The notes: generated from the letters alone by a model not told the origin. A stretch of DNA of 64,000 bases from Pseudomonas sp. R76 (GCF_009834565.1 NZ_CP019428.1:1550001-1614000), one strand, 5' to 3'; positions 23,694 to 32,337 are shown, counted from the first letter of the stretch. Program-made: numbers and translations.

Positions 23694-23722
23694 GAGCCCG
23701 GCCACTGAGCCGGGTTTTTTAT
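23694..23722 (+). terminator. Terminator with TTTTTTATTGCCTG linker
   Basis: An AGCCCGG-CCACTGA-GCCGGGTTTTTTATT hairpin. The downstream ATTGCCTG is repeated after several other terminators in this prophage (31530, 40929, 46932). Confidence 0.75.
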
Positions 23723-23989
23723 TGCCTGCGTTTCACTGCAGCCAGGGCAGCCTCACGGAAGGCCTGGACGCTGATAAGCCGGTAGTGCAGCGCTACGGAA
23801 AAAAACCGGCAGCCCGTGCATCCTGACCTCACTGTGCTTCCAGGGTGGCGCGAGACACGAACGGCGAGATCGGTGCATTGGGGCGTCGACGCCGGAAAGG
23901 TCTTTGGCAGACAGCGCGGAAAGACGCGCGCACCTATTCAGGGCCTCAGCATTCGCTGGGGCTTTTCTCGTTATGAGGCACAGCAAATG
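23723..23989. other. Non-coding stretch with a hairpin
   Basis: No convincing gene is present. A stem CCTCAGC-ATT-CGCTGGGG followed by CTTTTCTC at about 23943-23967 resembles a terminator, so a short transcript may be made here. The upstream part holds nothing I can assign. Confidence 0.35.
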
Positions 23990-24517
23990 TCCGGCTCTAT
24001 CCAATCCAGCAACTACGTGCCGGGCGTTTCCGGCTGGAAAATCGATACTGATACGGGATCCTTCGAGCTTGCATCTGACCGGGTGACAGTTTCAGGGGTT
24101 GACCCTAAAGCGGTGTACTGCGGAAAGTCCCGCAAAGAAAGCCATAAGCCATTCATCGTTGTGGACGGCGTGATCTACATCAGCCAGGCATCCATCGAGG
24201 ACGCCTCAATCGCTAAGGCCAAAATCGGTAACGAATGGTCGGTAAGGATTTGCGTGACGCCAGACGGTGAAAAATACGCAGCCGGCCTTGGTTTGGGCGT
24301 CCATCCGGAGTGCCTAGTGCAGCCTGATCGCTTCGACATCAACGGTCTAGATGCCTCGAAGATCCTTGAGATGCTAGCGGGCAAGATCAGCAAGACCGAA
24401 TTGTGCCGCCAGGTACTGGCAAATAGTGATCAGCTCGGATCCAGCTTCGCCGAACAGGTCAAGGATTTGCTCCGCAAGGAGCTCATGCCTGGCGGTCTGC
24501 TGCACCGCTCCCGCTAA
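23990..24517 (+). CDS. Tail-tip-like (DUF1983-type) protein
   Basis: The product is 175 residues from the ATG at 23990 with GAGG upstream; a longer frame exists but lacks a signal. The start SGSIQSSNYVPGVSGWKIDT resembles the C-terminal repeats of lambda gpJ-like tail proteins (SGWRI..., ISQASIEDASI). It is found far from the tail operon, so it may be a detached receptor-binding or chaperone module. The family call is moderate. Confidence 0.55.
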   Translation, partial: SGSIQSSNYVPGVSGWKIDTDTGSFELASDRVTVSGVDPKAVYCGKSRKESHKPFIVVDGVIYISQASIEDASIAKAKIGNEWSVRICVTPDGEKYAAGLGLGVHPECLVQPDRFDINGLDASKILEMLAGKISKTELCRQVLANSDQLGSSFAEQVKDLLRKELMPGGLLHRSR

Positions 24518-24552
24518 TCCATTCCTTCACTCCCTATCGAGCAGGTAAAAAT

Positions 24553-24747
24553 ATGAGCAAGGAGGACGTGGAAAGAAAAGTCATTGTCCTTGTTCCTTCT
24601 GGCGAATTTGATCCACGATCGCTGAGAGCAATGCTCTTAACTACCCAGGGTGAATTCAAAGACACCTTCGTTAAAGTCCATGACAAGGGCGCCTTGTTTC
24701 AGGAACTCAAGCCCGAGCACGGCCTGATAGGTTCTTCCGTTGGCTGA
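24553..24747 (+). CDS. Small hypothetical protein (doubtful)
   Basis: The product is 64 residues (MSKEDVERKVIVLVPSGEFD and so on). It has a weak AGGT upstream and a natural-looking N-terminus, but the second half lies antisense to the better supported protease gene at 24637-25092. One of the two may use a different end. Confidence 0.3.
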   Translation: MSKEDVERKVIVLVPSGEFDPRSLRAMLLTTQGEFKDTFVKVHDKGALFQELKPEHGLIGSSVG

Positions 24748-25092
24748 GAGCGGGGTTGACACGAAGCTGGCTGCATAATGCTCTGAGTGTCCGTCGATTG
24801 AAAAAATCGAAGGCCTCTCCTGTGAGGCGAGAGTCCCCGTACCGCCCATCACGTTTATCGTTGCTGCACGGTGATAGCTAAAGGCGTTAGCCAGGCCTTC
24901 ATCCATGTAAAAGCGGTCTGCACCTGTATCTATCAACGCGTAAACGATGACGGGTGTCGAGCCCGCAGCGGGGCTGTGAAAGTTTTCGGGCGCAGCTGGC
25001 TGCATATTTATCGCGATGACCGGAGAGCCGCCCGGAGTGTCGCTGACTAATCCGGCATCAGACATGAATTGAATCTTGATCTTTGTAGCCAT
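24637..25092 (-). CDS. Retropepsin-like aspartic protease family protein
   Basis: The product is 151 residues from the ATG at 25092. The active-site motif ALIDTGADRFYMD has Asp55-Thr-Gly-Ala, a flap-like GGTGTL follows, and AVLGLEFLKQGALVMDF matches the hydrophobic-hydrophobic-Gly motif of retropepsins. One Asp per chain implies a homodimer. No signal peptide is visible, so it should be cytoplasmic. It is encoded alone on the minus strand between rightward phage genes, as a moron. The substrate is unknown. Confidence 0.7.
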   Translation of the reverse strand: MATKIKIQFMSDAGLVSDTPGGSPVIAINMQPAAPENFHSPAAGSTPVIVYALIDTGADRFYMDEGLANAFSYHRAATINVMGGTGTLASQERPSIFSIDGHSEHYAASFVSTPLSANGRTYQAVLGLEFLKQGALVMDFNEGVFEFTLGS

Positions 25093-25215
25093 GCTAGCCG
25101 TCCATCGTTTTGCTATAGGGGCAATGACGATAGCACGGAGCCATATGCCCTCCACTGAGCGGGCTTTTTATTCCTGCGCTCCCAGACCAGGGAGAACAAC
25201 AAATACGGAGCAACG

Positions 25216-25587
25216 ATGGATCCTACTGACCTCGGCCCGGGCACAGCTACCTGGCTGGGCGGTAGCGCCACCGTGGTGCTGGGTGGCTTGCTTTGGCTGC
25301 GCCGGTTCCTCTCCAAGGATGCGACTGACCGGGCAATGGATAGCGCCGATATCGGCACGCTGAAGCGGCTGAACGAACTGCTGAACCAAGAGCGCGCCGC
25401 CCGCAAAGAAGCCGAGTCCCGCGCCGATCAGTTCGCCAAGGAGCGCAACGACCTTGCCGCCGCAGTAGGCCGCATGGAAGGCAAGATCGAGGCCCTGACT
25501 AGTCAGGTCGCCCAACTTACTGACCGCGTGACGCAGCAGAGCGACGAGATCACTCGCCTGCGTACCAAGCTGGGAGGTATCGCCTGA
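25216..25587 (+). CDS. Membrane-anchored coiled-coil protein (holin-like position)
   Basis: The product is 123 residues. One membrane segment near the N-terminus (WLGGSATVVLGGLLWL) is followed by a long heptad coiled coil (residues 45-115). It precedes a second small membrane gene. The pair sits before terS, where many Pseudomonas phages place holin or lysis-related genes; the role is inferred. Confidence 0.6.
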   Translation: MDPTDLGPGTATWLGGSATVVLGGLLWLRRFLSKDATDRAMDSADIGTLKRLNELLNQERAARKEAESRADQFAKERNDLAAAVGRMEGKIEALTSQVAQLTDRVTQQSDEITRLRTKLGGIA

Positions 25588-25904
25588 TGGACAGATGCGC
25601 ATTGGAATTTATCGCCCGCCGCTGGTGGCGCCGGGCCGAAGTATGGGCGATTGCCGTCGTGCTGGTGGGTGGTGGTGCTGTTCTCGGCTACCAGGCTGCT
25701 TACTGGTCGCTCGCCGAGAAGCAGAGCAACCAGGTGACCGACATCCGCAAAGCCTATGACACCGCAATGGGCGAGCGCGATAAGCGCCTGGAAGAGCTGA
25801 CCCGCCAAACCGGCACTGCTGCCGACAAGGCGACCAAGGCAGCAACGACTGCGGCCCAGGCTGCCGACAAAGCGGATGAAGCCCTCAACCGGGTAACTCA
25901 ATAA
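25587..25904 (+). CDS. Small membrane protein with Ala-rich coiled coil
   Basis: The product is 105 residues. There is one hydrophobic segment (VWAIAVVLVGGGAVLGYQAA, about 19-38), then a Lys/Ala/Thr heptad region. It overlaps the stop of the upstream gene by 1 bp. It is a probable partner of the preceding protein in the inner membrane. Confidence 0.6.
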   Translation: MDRCALEFIARRWWRRAEVWAIAVVLVGGGAVLGYQAAYWSLAEKQSNQVTDIRKAYDTAMGERDKRLEELTRQTGTAADKATKAATTAAQAADKADEALNRVTQ

Positions 25905-25906
25905 GC

Positions 25907-25942
25907 CGCGCCACGTTTTCGAATGCGCCAAATCGTGGCGCG
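25907..25942. repeat. Palindromic element, copy C (intergenic, upstream of acb2)
   Basis: The arms CGCGCCACG and CGTGGCGCG are 18 bp apart. It is related to copies A and B but lies between genes, just ahead of the acb2-like gene, where it could affect mRNA structure. Confidence 0.6.
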
Positions 25943-25961
25943 CAATCATGAGGAATCACCC

Positions 25962-26192
25962 ATGGATAACCAGCACAAGAAAATCACCGGCTACCGCGAC
26001 CTGAGCCAGTCCGAGATCGACGGCATGAATTCCATCAAGGCGCTGGAAGCTGACACCGGCGAACTGTTCAAGCAGATCGGCCAGATTGAAGGCGTTGACC
26101 CGCGCCTGCTGGCTCTGGCCAAGACCAACCTGCAACAGGGCTTCATGTGGTTCGTGCGCTCTATCGCCAAGCCAGCCGATCCATTCAGCTGA
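25962..26192 (+). CDS. acb2: Acb2-like anti-CBASS cyclic nucleotide sponge
   Basis: The product is 76 residues from the ATG at 25962 with ATGAGG upstream. The sequence HKKITGYRDLSQSEIDGMNS, then GVDPRLLALAKTNLQQGFMW and FVRSIAKP, has the hallmark of the Acb2/Tad1 hairpin family (RDLSxxEIDxMN ... LQxGFM). Acb2 hexamers sequester cyclic di- and trinucleotides made by CBASS and so block abortive defence. The gene starts a three-gene coupled run. Recognition is by family pattern; binding has not been tested. Confidence 0.8.
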   Translation: MDNQHKKITGYRDLSQSEIDGMNSIKALEADTGELFKQIGQIEGVDPRLLALAKTNLQQGFMWFVRSIAKPADPFS

Positions 26193-26383
26193 TGGGCGAC
26201 GTAACCCGCCTGCGCCATGCGCTACCGATGAGTCAGGACATCAACGCAGCGGTAAGCGCTCTCGACAAGGCCATTGCTACCGCCGTGGACGCCGCCAAGG
26301 CTGCCGGGCTCCCCCAGGGCCTGATCGTTGGATTGCTCCACGGCCATGCCCATGCACAGACACACCAAATGGTGACGCAATGA
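26192..26383 (+). CDS. Small helical protein downstream of acb2
   Basis: The product is 63 residues from the ATG at 26192, which overlaps the acb2 stop (TGATG). Ala-rich helices (INAAVSALDKAIATAVDAAK) and a His-rich segment (LLHGHAHAQTHQ) are seen. Coupling suggests joint expression with Acb2. Function is unknown. Confidence 0.55.
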   Translation: MGDVTRLRHALPMSQDINAAVSALDKAIATAVDAAKAAGLPQGLIVGLLHGHAHAQTHQMVTQ

Positions 26384-26634
26384 CCGTCAAGGTTCTTGAG
26401 TTCAAGCGGGAAGACTGGCGCGACGCCGCGAAGACACTGCGCAAGATCGCCGATGACCTGGATGCCGGTGAACATCCCGAGTGCACTGTAGGTGCCTTGA
26501 CGCTGATCGGTGCGAAGGGAGAGGTGACTGTGTTCGGCCTCGGCCCCAAGTGCGACGACCTGCAATGCCTGGGGGCGATGCGCCTGGGGGAGCAGAAGCT
26601 GATTGATGTGCTGCTCGATGGCGGGGAAGGGTAG
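26380..26634 (+). CDS. Small hypothetical protein
   Basis: The product is 84 residues from the ATG at 26380, coupled to the previous gene (ATGA). The sequence (MTVKVLEFKREDWRDAAKTL and so on) is alpha/beta and ends in an acidic tail. It is the third gene of the acb2 run. Family not recognised. Confidence 0.6.
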   Translation: MTVKVLEFKREDWRDAAKTLRKIADDLDAGEHPECTVGALTLIGAKGEVTVFGLGPKCDDLQCLGAMRLGEQKLIDVLLDGGEG

Positions 26635-26665
26635 GTGTGCCGCAGGTGAGTGCGGCACGGGTGGA

Positions 26666-26860
26666 TCACTGCGCTTTCAGAGCCTCTTGGATTTTGTCCG
26701 CGTAGCTAGAGAGCTTTCCCAACTCTTGGTCTAGATGGTTTCCGTTGGGGGAGGTTGCCCCAATGCGCACAGAGATGAGTTCCAGCGCAGCATTTACTGC
26801 TAGGCCGCGTTTGTCTGCCGCTGAGCCGTTTTCATACTTGACGTGATCCAAAAGAGCCAT
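26666..26860 (-). CDS. Small hypothetical protein, leftward
   Basis: The product is 64 residues (MALLDHVKYENGSAADKRGL and so on) with AAGGA before the ATG at 26860. It is isolated on the minus strand just before terS. An 8-bp stem (GTGCCGCA/TGCGGCAC, about 26636-26657) lies past its end. It may be a small moron. Confidence 0.5.
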   Translation of the reverse strand: MALLDHVKYENGSAADKRGLAVNAALELISVRIGATSPNGNHLDQELGKLSSYADKIQEALKAQ

Positions 26861-26950
26861 GTCGCATTCCTTGCTGTTGAGTTGATCCTCACCAATACCG
26901 GCAAAACCCTAATATTTCAATCACGCCTTTAGGTTTAGCTGAGACAATTT

Positions 26951-27550
26951 ATGACAACCAAGCAGCCCGACTGGGAGGCAATCGAACGTGCCTACCGGGC
27001 CGGTTCGCTTTCCATCAGAACTATCGCTGAGCGCCAGGGCGTGAGCGACACGGCAATCCGGAAGAAAGCCAAGGTTCAAGGATGGGCGAGAGACCTTTCT
27101 GACCAGGTGCGCAAAGAGGTTCGCAGCAAGCTGGTTCGCGGAGAGGTTCGCAACGACCAAGGCGCGAACTGCGAACTTGACGCCGAGATCATCGAAGAGG
27201 CCGCAGAAGAAGGGGCTCGGGTGGTTCGCAGCCATCGCCGAGACATTCGCAAGGCCACGAACCTTGCGAACTTGCTGATGGATGACCTGCTTAATACCAT
27301 CCAGCGCCGCGAAGAGATTGAAGACGCGATCATCGACGAGACTGGCGAGGACAATAACGGGATGCGCCGGGCCTCGATGCTCGCTGCTGTCGCGCTACCC
27401 AGCAATTCCAAAACCCTGTTCCAGCTTTCCTCTGCAATGAAGAACCTGCAAGTTCTGGAGCGTCAGGCATTCAGCCTGGACGAGAAGGAGAAGACGGACG
27501 ACGCCGACGAGATCTCGAAGATGATGGACGAATTAACACAGGACGCCTGA
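26951..27550 (+). CDS. terS: Terminase small subunit
   Basis: The product is 199 residues. It has an N-terminal HTH (RAGSLSIRTIAERQGVSDTA, then IRKKAKVQGW) of the terminase small-subunit type, a helical centre, and an acidic C-terminus expected to contact TerL. It recognises the packaging site and directs TerL. The packaging site is probably in or just upstream of this gene. Confidence 0.85.
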   Translation: MTTKQPDWEAIERAYRAGSLSIRTIAERQGVSDTAIRKKAKVQGWARDLSDQVRKEVRSKLVRGEVRNDQGANCELDAEIIEEAAEEGARVVRSHRRDIRKATNLANLLMDDLLNTIQRREEIEDAIIDETGEDNNGMRRASMLAAVALPSNSKTLFQLSSAMKNLQVLERQAFSLDEKEKTDDADEISKMMDELTQDA

Positions 27551-27551
27551 C

Positions 27552-29039
27552 ATGAAGCCCGAGCACATGAAGCTGCTTCGGGATCGGTTCTGGCGACTGA
27601 ATAACCTCTACTTCATCACCGACAAGCAGGGTAAGAAGGTTCGCTTCCGCATGACGCAGGAGCAGATCGATTACTTCCAAGGGATGCATACCCGGAACAT
27701 CATCCTGAAAGCACGCCAGCTTGGCTTCACGACGCTGGTGTGCATCGTCCAGCTGGACGCGGCGCTGTTCGAGGCTGCCAAGTGCGCCTTGATCGCTCAC
27801 ACATTGAACGATGCCAAGCGACTTTTCAGGGAAAAGGTCAAATACGCCTACGACAACCTGCCGAAAGAGCTTCGCGCTGCCAACCCAGCACGAAATGACG
27901 CCGCCGGTGAGTTGGTGTTTAGCAAGGGCGGTTCGCTGTACGTCAGTACCTCGTTCCGTGGCGGCACGCTGCGCTACCTGCACGTATCCGAGTTCGGAAA
28001 GATCTGCGCCAAGTTCCCGTACAAGGCGCGGGAGATCGTCACCGGTGCTTTCGAGGCTGTCGCTGCTGAGTGTTTCGTCACCATCGAGTCGACGGCAGAG
28101 GGCAGGGCCGGGTATTTCTTTGATTACAGTCAGTCGGCAGAGCGCCAGCAACTCGCTGGTGTCCCGCTGGGCCTGCTTGACTGGAAGTTCTTTTTCTTCA
28201 GTTGGTGGAACAACAAGGCCTACAGCCTTGATTCGACCGACGTGGTGCTGCCGCAGCGCCTGACCGACTACTTCAACGAGTTGTTCGCCAAGCATGGCAT
28301 CGACACCAGCCCGGGCCAGCGCGCATGGTACGCCGCCAAGGAGAAGACACTCGGCGACGACATGAAGCGGGAGTACCCGTCGATCCCCGTCGAAGCCTTC
28401 CAGCAGTCGGTCGAGGGCGCCTACTACGCGCAGCAACTGACGAAGCTCTATGCGCAGCAGCGCATCGGCGTGATACCGAACAACAGCCACCTGCCGGTGA
28501 TGACCTTCTGGGACATCGGCGTCGGCGACTCCACGGCCATCTGGTTCGTGCGCCAGGTCGGTGAAGAGTTTCACATCATCGACTACTACGAAAACAGCGG
28601 TGAGGGCCTTCGGCACTACATGAAGGTGCTCAAGGACAAGGGTTACACCTACTCCGAGCACTGGGGGCCGCACGACATTGATAACCGGGAGTTCGGCAGC
28701 GATGCCAAGACCCGCCGGGAGTTGGCTCGGGAGGGCTACGAGATCGATGGGCAGATTTACAGCATGACGTTCGACGTAGTCCCGAAAATTGGCATCAGCG
28801 ACGGCATCGAAGCGGCGCGGGAGATTCTTCCGCTCTGTGTGTTCGATGAGGCGAAGTGCGAGCAGGGTGTTTCCTGCCTTGAGAACTATCGCAAGGAGTG
28901 GGACGACAAGCGCGGCTGCTGGAAAGACAAACCTCTTCACGACTGGACCTCTCACGGCTCCGACGGATTTCGGTACTTCGCCGTGGCGAAGACCGCCAGG
29001 AAGCCGGCCACCTCTATCAAAATGGGATACGCCCGATGA
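27552..29039 (+). CDS. terL: Terminase large subunit
   Basis: The product is 495 residues, the usual length. An ATPase P-loop variant (ILKARQLGFTT, about 51-61) is followed by the Walker B region. The C-terminal RNase-H-like nuclease begins FWDIGVGDST at about residue 319 with the first catalytic Asp. It packages DNA into procapsids using ATP and cuts the concatemer. It lies 1 bp after terS and overlaps the portal start by 4 bp. Confidence 0.92.
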   Translation: MKPEHMKLLRDRFWRLNNLYFITDKQGKKVRFRMTQEQIDYFQGMHTRNIILKARQLGFTTLVCIVQLDAALFEAAKCALIAHTLNDAKRLFREKVKYAYDNLPKELRAANPARNDAAGELVFSKGGSLYVSTSFRGGTLRYLHVSEFGKICAKFPYKAREIVTGAFEAVAAECFVTIESTAEGRAGYFFDYSQSAERQQLAGVPLGLLDWKFFFFSWWNNKAYSLDSTDVVLPQRLTDYFNELFAKHGIDTSPGQRAWYAAKEKTLGDDMKREYPSIPVEAFQQSVEGAYYAQQLTKLYAQQRIGVIPNNSHLPVMTFWDIGVGDSTAIWFVRQVGEEFHIIDYYENSGEGLRHYMKVLKDKGYTYSEHWGPHDIDNREFGSDAKTRRELAREGYEIDGQIYSMTFDVVPKIGISDGIEAAREILPLCVFDEAKCEQGVSCLENYRKEWDDKRGCWKDKPLHDWTSHGSDGFRYFAVAKTARKPATSIKMGYAR

Positions 29040-30454
29040 GCAATGACGTCTCCTTCAAGCGGGCGGAATACACGGCAGTGCTGGACCGCTGGGCGACCGT
29101 TCGCGACGTCTGCGCAGGACAGCACCGAGTTGTCGATCGGCTGCCTTACATCAACGCGCACGACAAGTCGCCGGAGAACGAAGATCGGAACCGGGCTTAC
29201 CGCGAGCGGGCTGTGTTCAAGAACGCCACCGGGCACACCCGTAACGGGCTGCTGGGCCTGGCCTTCCACAAAGATCCGACGCTGACAGTGCCGAAGAAAC
29301 TGGAATACCTGCAGGACAATGCCAACGGCTCCGGCGTGAGCATCTACCAGCACTCCCAAGGCACGCTTGAGAAGGTGCTTGAAGCTGGCCGCCACGGTCT
29401 GTACGTCGACTATCACCAGGACGACGGCATCGGCGGTCACTCAGTGATCCTTTCCTACTGCGCCGAGGACATTATCAACTGGCGCACCGGCATGGTGAAT
29501 GGTCACAGTGTGCTAACGCTGGTGGTGCTGCGGGAGTCGCCGGAGATACCGGACGGGTTTGGCTACAAGACAGCTGAGCAGTACCGGGAACTGGCGCTGG
29601 AGGACGACGGTTTTGTCTGCCGCGTCTGGCGTCGGTCCGGTCCGAAAGGTGGCGGGCCGCTGGCGGTCATCGAAGAGTTCAGGCCGGAAGGCGTCACTGG
29701 GCGCTTAAAGGAGATTCCGTTCACCTTCGTGGGCGCGCAGAACAACGACTCAAGCATCGACGAATCGCCGCTCTACGACATCGCCATGATTAACCTGGGC
29801 CATTACCGGAACAGCGCCGACTACGAAGACAGCGTCTTCTGGTGCGGCCAGGCCCAGCCATGGATTTCGGGCCTGACCGAGCAGTGGGTAAAGCTGCTCG
29901 AAGCAAAGGGGGTTTACGTCGGATCGCGCGCGCCGATGCTTTTGCCTGCTGGTGGTACATTCGGCTACGCGCAACCGGCGCCGAACACGCTGGTCAAGGA
30001 AGCAATGGCCGACAAGAACCAGATGATGATCGAACTGGGCGCCCGGATGGTGGTTGCGTCTCTGTCGTCCAAGACGGCGACCGAGGCCCGGGGCGATCAG
30101 TCGGCGTCCACATCAGTGCTGGCTGGCTGCGTGGCAAACGTCAGCGAGGCCTACACCCGGGCAATCATGTGGTGCTGCGCCTACATGGGTATCGCTGACA
30201 AGAAGGTCGCCTATCAGGTGAATCAGGAGTTCGTCGAACTGACGGCCGATCCGCAGATGATCACTGCCCTTGTAGGGTTGTGGCAGAACGGAGGGTTCGC
30301 AAAAGCGGATCTTCGGGCATATCTGCGCAAGCTGGGGCTGATCGCGCCAGAGCGAACTGACGAGCAGATCGACGGCGAACTGGAAGAGCAGGGCGATGGC
30401 CTGGGCCTGGACGACGAGGACAAAGTAGATGGCGGCGAACCAAGCAATACTTGA
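29036..30454 (+). CDS. Portal protein (DUF4055 family)
   Basis: The product is 472 residues from the ATG at 29036; the longer frame overlaps terL and is rejected. The N-terminus (RAEYTAVLDRWATVRDVCAG) and YRERAVFKNATGHTRNGLLG fit the DUF4055 phage portal-like family. It would form the dodecameric vertex channel. Its position between TerL and the MuF-like protein supports this. Confidence 0.88.
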   Translation: MSNDVSFKRAEYTAVLDRWATVRDVCAGQHRVVDRLPYINAHDKSPENEDRNRAYRERAVFKNATGHTRNGLLGLAFHKDPTLTVPKKLEYLQDNANGSGVSIYQHSQGTLEKVLEAGRHGLYVDYHQDDGIGGHSVILSYCAEDIINWRTGMVNGHSVLTLVVLRESPEIPDGFGYKTAEQYRELALEDDGFVCRVWRRSGPKGGGPLAVIEEFRPEGVTGRLKEIPFTFVGAQNNDSSIDESPLYDIAMINLGHYRNSADYEDSVFWCGQAQPWISGLTEQWVKLLEAKGVYVGSRAPMLLPAGGTFGYAQPAPNTLVKEAMADKNQMMIELGARMVVASLSSKTATEARGDQSASTSVLAGCVANVSEAYTRAIMWCCAYMGIADKKVAYQVNQEFVELTADPQMITALVGLWQNGGFAKADLRAYLRKLGLIAPERTDEQIDGELEEQGDGLGLDDEDKVDGGEPSNT

Positions 30455-31514
30455 CGCAACCATCCGGCACGCTGTCTTTCTCGAAAAGCTCAAGGCTGGG
30501 GAGGTGGGCAAGTTCGCTCCCTTCCTCAAAGAGATCGACCGGTCCGTTCGGGATCGGCTGACTCAGTCGGACCTGACCGAGTACAACGTCAAGCGCCTGG
30601 AAGCTTTGCTTAAAGAGGTCGACAGTCTGCTACTTGGCATCTTCGACCGCTATAGCGCGCAACTGAACCTCGACCTGGTGGACATCGCCAATTACGAGGC
30701 CGAGTTCGAGGCGACCAGTCTTGCCAGGTCGGCACCGGTTGGCGTGTCGCTGGATGTAGTCGCGCCGACAGCTGCTGCAATCCGTACCGCCGTGCTGACG
30801 AATCCGCTCAGCGTGCGCGGCACCGGTGGCGGCAAGCTGTTGAAAGCCTTCATCAAGGGCTGGACCGGCGCCGAGCGAGAGCGCGTCACCGGCACCATCC
30901 GGCAAGGCTTCTTTGAAGGGCAGACGAACTTCCAGATCATCCGCAACATTCGCGGCACCAAGGCGGCAGGGTACAAAGACGGCATCCTGGCCACCACCAA
31001 CCGCAATGCCAGCACGGTTGTGCATACAGCAATCCAGCATGTGTCGTCACAGGCACGCATGGAGGTGGCGAAGGCCAACACCGACATCGTTGAGGAGATC
31101 CAGATAGTCGCAACGCTGGATAGCAAGACAAGCCAGCAATGCCGCTCATTGGATGGTCGTCGGTTTCCCGTAACGTCGGGGCCGCGACCGCCGTTTCACC
31201 CGAATTGCCGCTCCACTTTCATCATGCTGACCAAGCTCAGCGAGATGTTCGCAAAGGGCGCGACGCGAGCAGCAGTAGGCGCAGGCGGAGCAGGTCAGGT
31301 CAGTGCCAGCCTCGATTACTACAACTGGCTGAAAGATCAGCCAGCAGCGTTCCAGGACGAGGCAATCGGGCCGGTGCGAGCAAAACTGTTTCGCGAAGGG
31401 GGCCTGACGGTCGAGCGCTTCACCGAGTTGCAACTCGATCGCAATTTCGCGCCTCTGACGCTTGCCCAAATGAAAGGGCTGGAGCCTTTGGCATTCGAGC
31501 GCGCCGGCATTTGA
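30429..31514 (+). CDS. Mu F-like minor head protein
   Basis: The product is 361 residues. The MuF core ends with TSQQCRSLDGRRFPVTSG and PPFHPNCRS at about residue 255, the family's conserved Cys/His motif. It is a minor capsid or ejected protein attached to the portal. The extra 100 C-terminal residues may be an effector or linker region. It overlaps the portal gene by 26 bp. Confidence 0.88.
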   Translation: MAANQAILDATIRHAVFLEKLKAGEVGKFAPFLKEIDRSVRDRLTQSDLTEYNVKRLEALLKEVDSLLLGIFDRYSAQLNLDLVDIANYEAEFEATSLARSAPVGVSLDVVAPTAAAIRTAVLTNPLSVRGTGGGKLLKAFIKGWTGAERERVTGTIRQGFFEGQTNFQIIRNIRGTKAAGYKDGILATTNRNASTVVHTAIQHVSSQARMEVAKANTDIVEEIQIVATLDSKTSQQCRSLDGRRFPVTSGPRPPFHPNCRSTFIMLTKLSEMFAKGATRAAVGAGGAGQVSASLDYYNWLKDQPAAFQDEAIGPVRAKLFREGGLTVERFTELQLDRNFAPLTLAQMKGLEPLAFERAGI

Positions 31515-31529
31515 CGCAAGAAACTCAAT

Positions 31530-31560
31530 CAGCCGCCTTTGGGCGGTTTTTTATTGCCTG
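31530..31560 (+). terminator. Terminator/linker before scaffold gene
   Basis: CAGCCGCCTTTGGGCGGTTT is followed by TTTATTGCCTG. It is one of several near-identical terminator-linker units in the late region. Confidence 0.7.
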
Positions 31561-31596
31561 CAAAGCGGGCAACACATACCCAAGGGGTGCATCAAC

Positions 31597-32325
31597 GTGG
31601 CAGAAGAAAACGAAATCGACCTGGAAAACCCGGCAATCAAGGCCGCTATCGCGACTGCCGTTGAAGCATCCGTTTCCGGTTTGAAAACCAAGAACTCGGA
31701 ACTGCTGGGCAAGCTGAAGGAAACCTCCGGCAAGCTGACTCAGTTCGAAACCCAGTTTGAAGGCATCGATATCGACGCCGTCAAAGGTCTGCTCAGTCGG
31801 GCGGGCCAGGACGAAGAAACCAAGCTGCTGACCGAGGGCAAGGTAGACGAGGTATTCAATAAGCGCACCGAGCGCCTGCGTGGCGAGCACGACAAGCAAC
31901 TGAAGACGCTCGCCGGTCGCGCTGAGAAGGCTGAAGCCTTCGCCGCTAAGTTCCAGGGCAAAGTCCTGGGCGACTCGGTGCGCGGTGCAGCACTGAAAGC
32001 CGGCGCATTGCCGGAAGCAACCGACGACATCATCTTGCGCGCCAAAGGCGTGTTCTCACTGAACGAAGAGGGCGAAGCCGTCGCTGTTGACGAGAATGGC
32101 CAGACCATCCTCGGCAAAGACGGCAAGACCCCTCTGACTCCGCTTGAATGGGCTGAGTCTCTGCGCGAAAGCGCACCTCACCTGTGGCCAAGGGCTTCAG
32201 GGACACATGCCCCGGGCGGGGGCGGCGGCCAGGCTGCATTTAAGCGCTCCGAAATGACTGCTGAGCAGAAGCGCGACTTCCAGCGCAAGCACGGCCAAAC
32301 CGCATATCTCGCATTGCCCAAATAA
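31597..32325 (+). CDS. Capsid scaffolding protein
   Basis: The product is 242 residues with a GTG start. A long helical, highly charged region (residues 20-130) and a basic C-terminus (EQKRDFQRKHGQTAYLALPK) are typical of phage scaffolds. It lies immediately before the major capsid gene. It directs procapsid assembly and leaves before maturation. Confidence 0.8.
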   Translation: MAEENEIDLENPAIKAAIATAVEASVSGLKTKNSELLGKLKETSGKLTQFETQFEGIDIDAVKGLLSRAGQDEETKLLTEGKVDEVFNKRTERLRGEHDKQLKTLAGRAEKAEAFAAKFQGKVLGDSVRGAALKAGALPEATDDIILRAKGVFSLNEEGEAVAVDENGQTILGKDGKTPLTPLEWAESLRESAPHLWPRASGTHAPGGGGGQAAFKRSEMTAEQKRDFQRKHGQTAYLALPK

Positions 32326-32337
32326 GGGGAAAGACCC

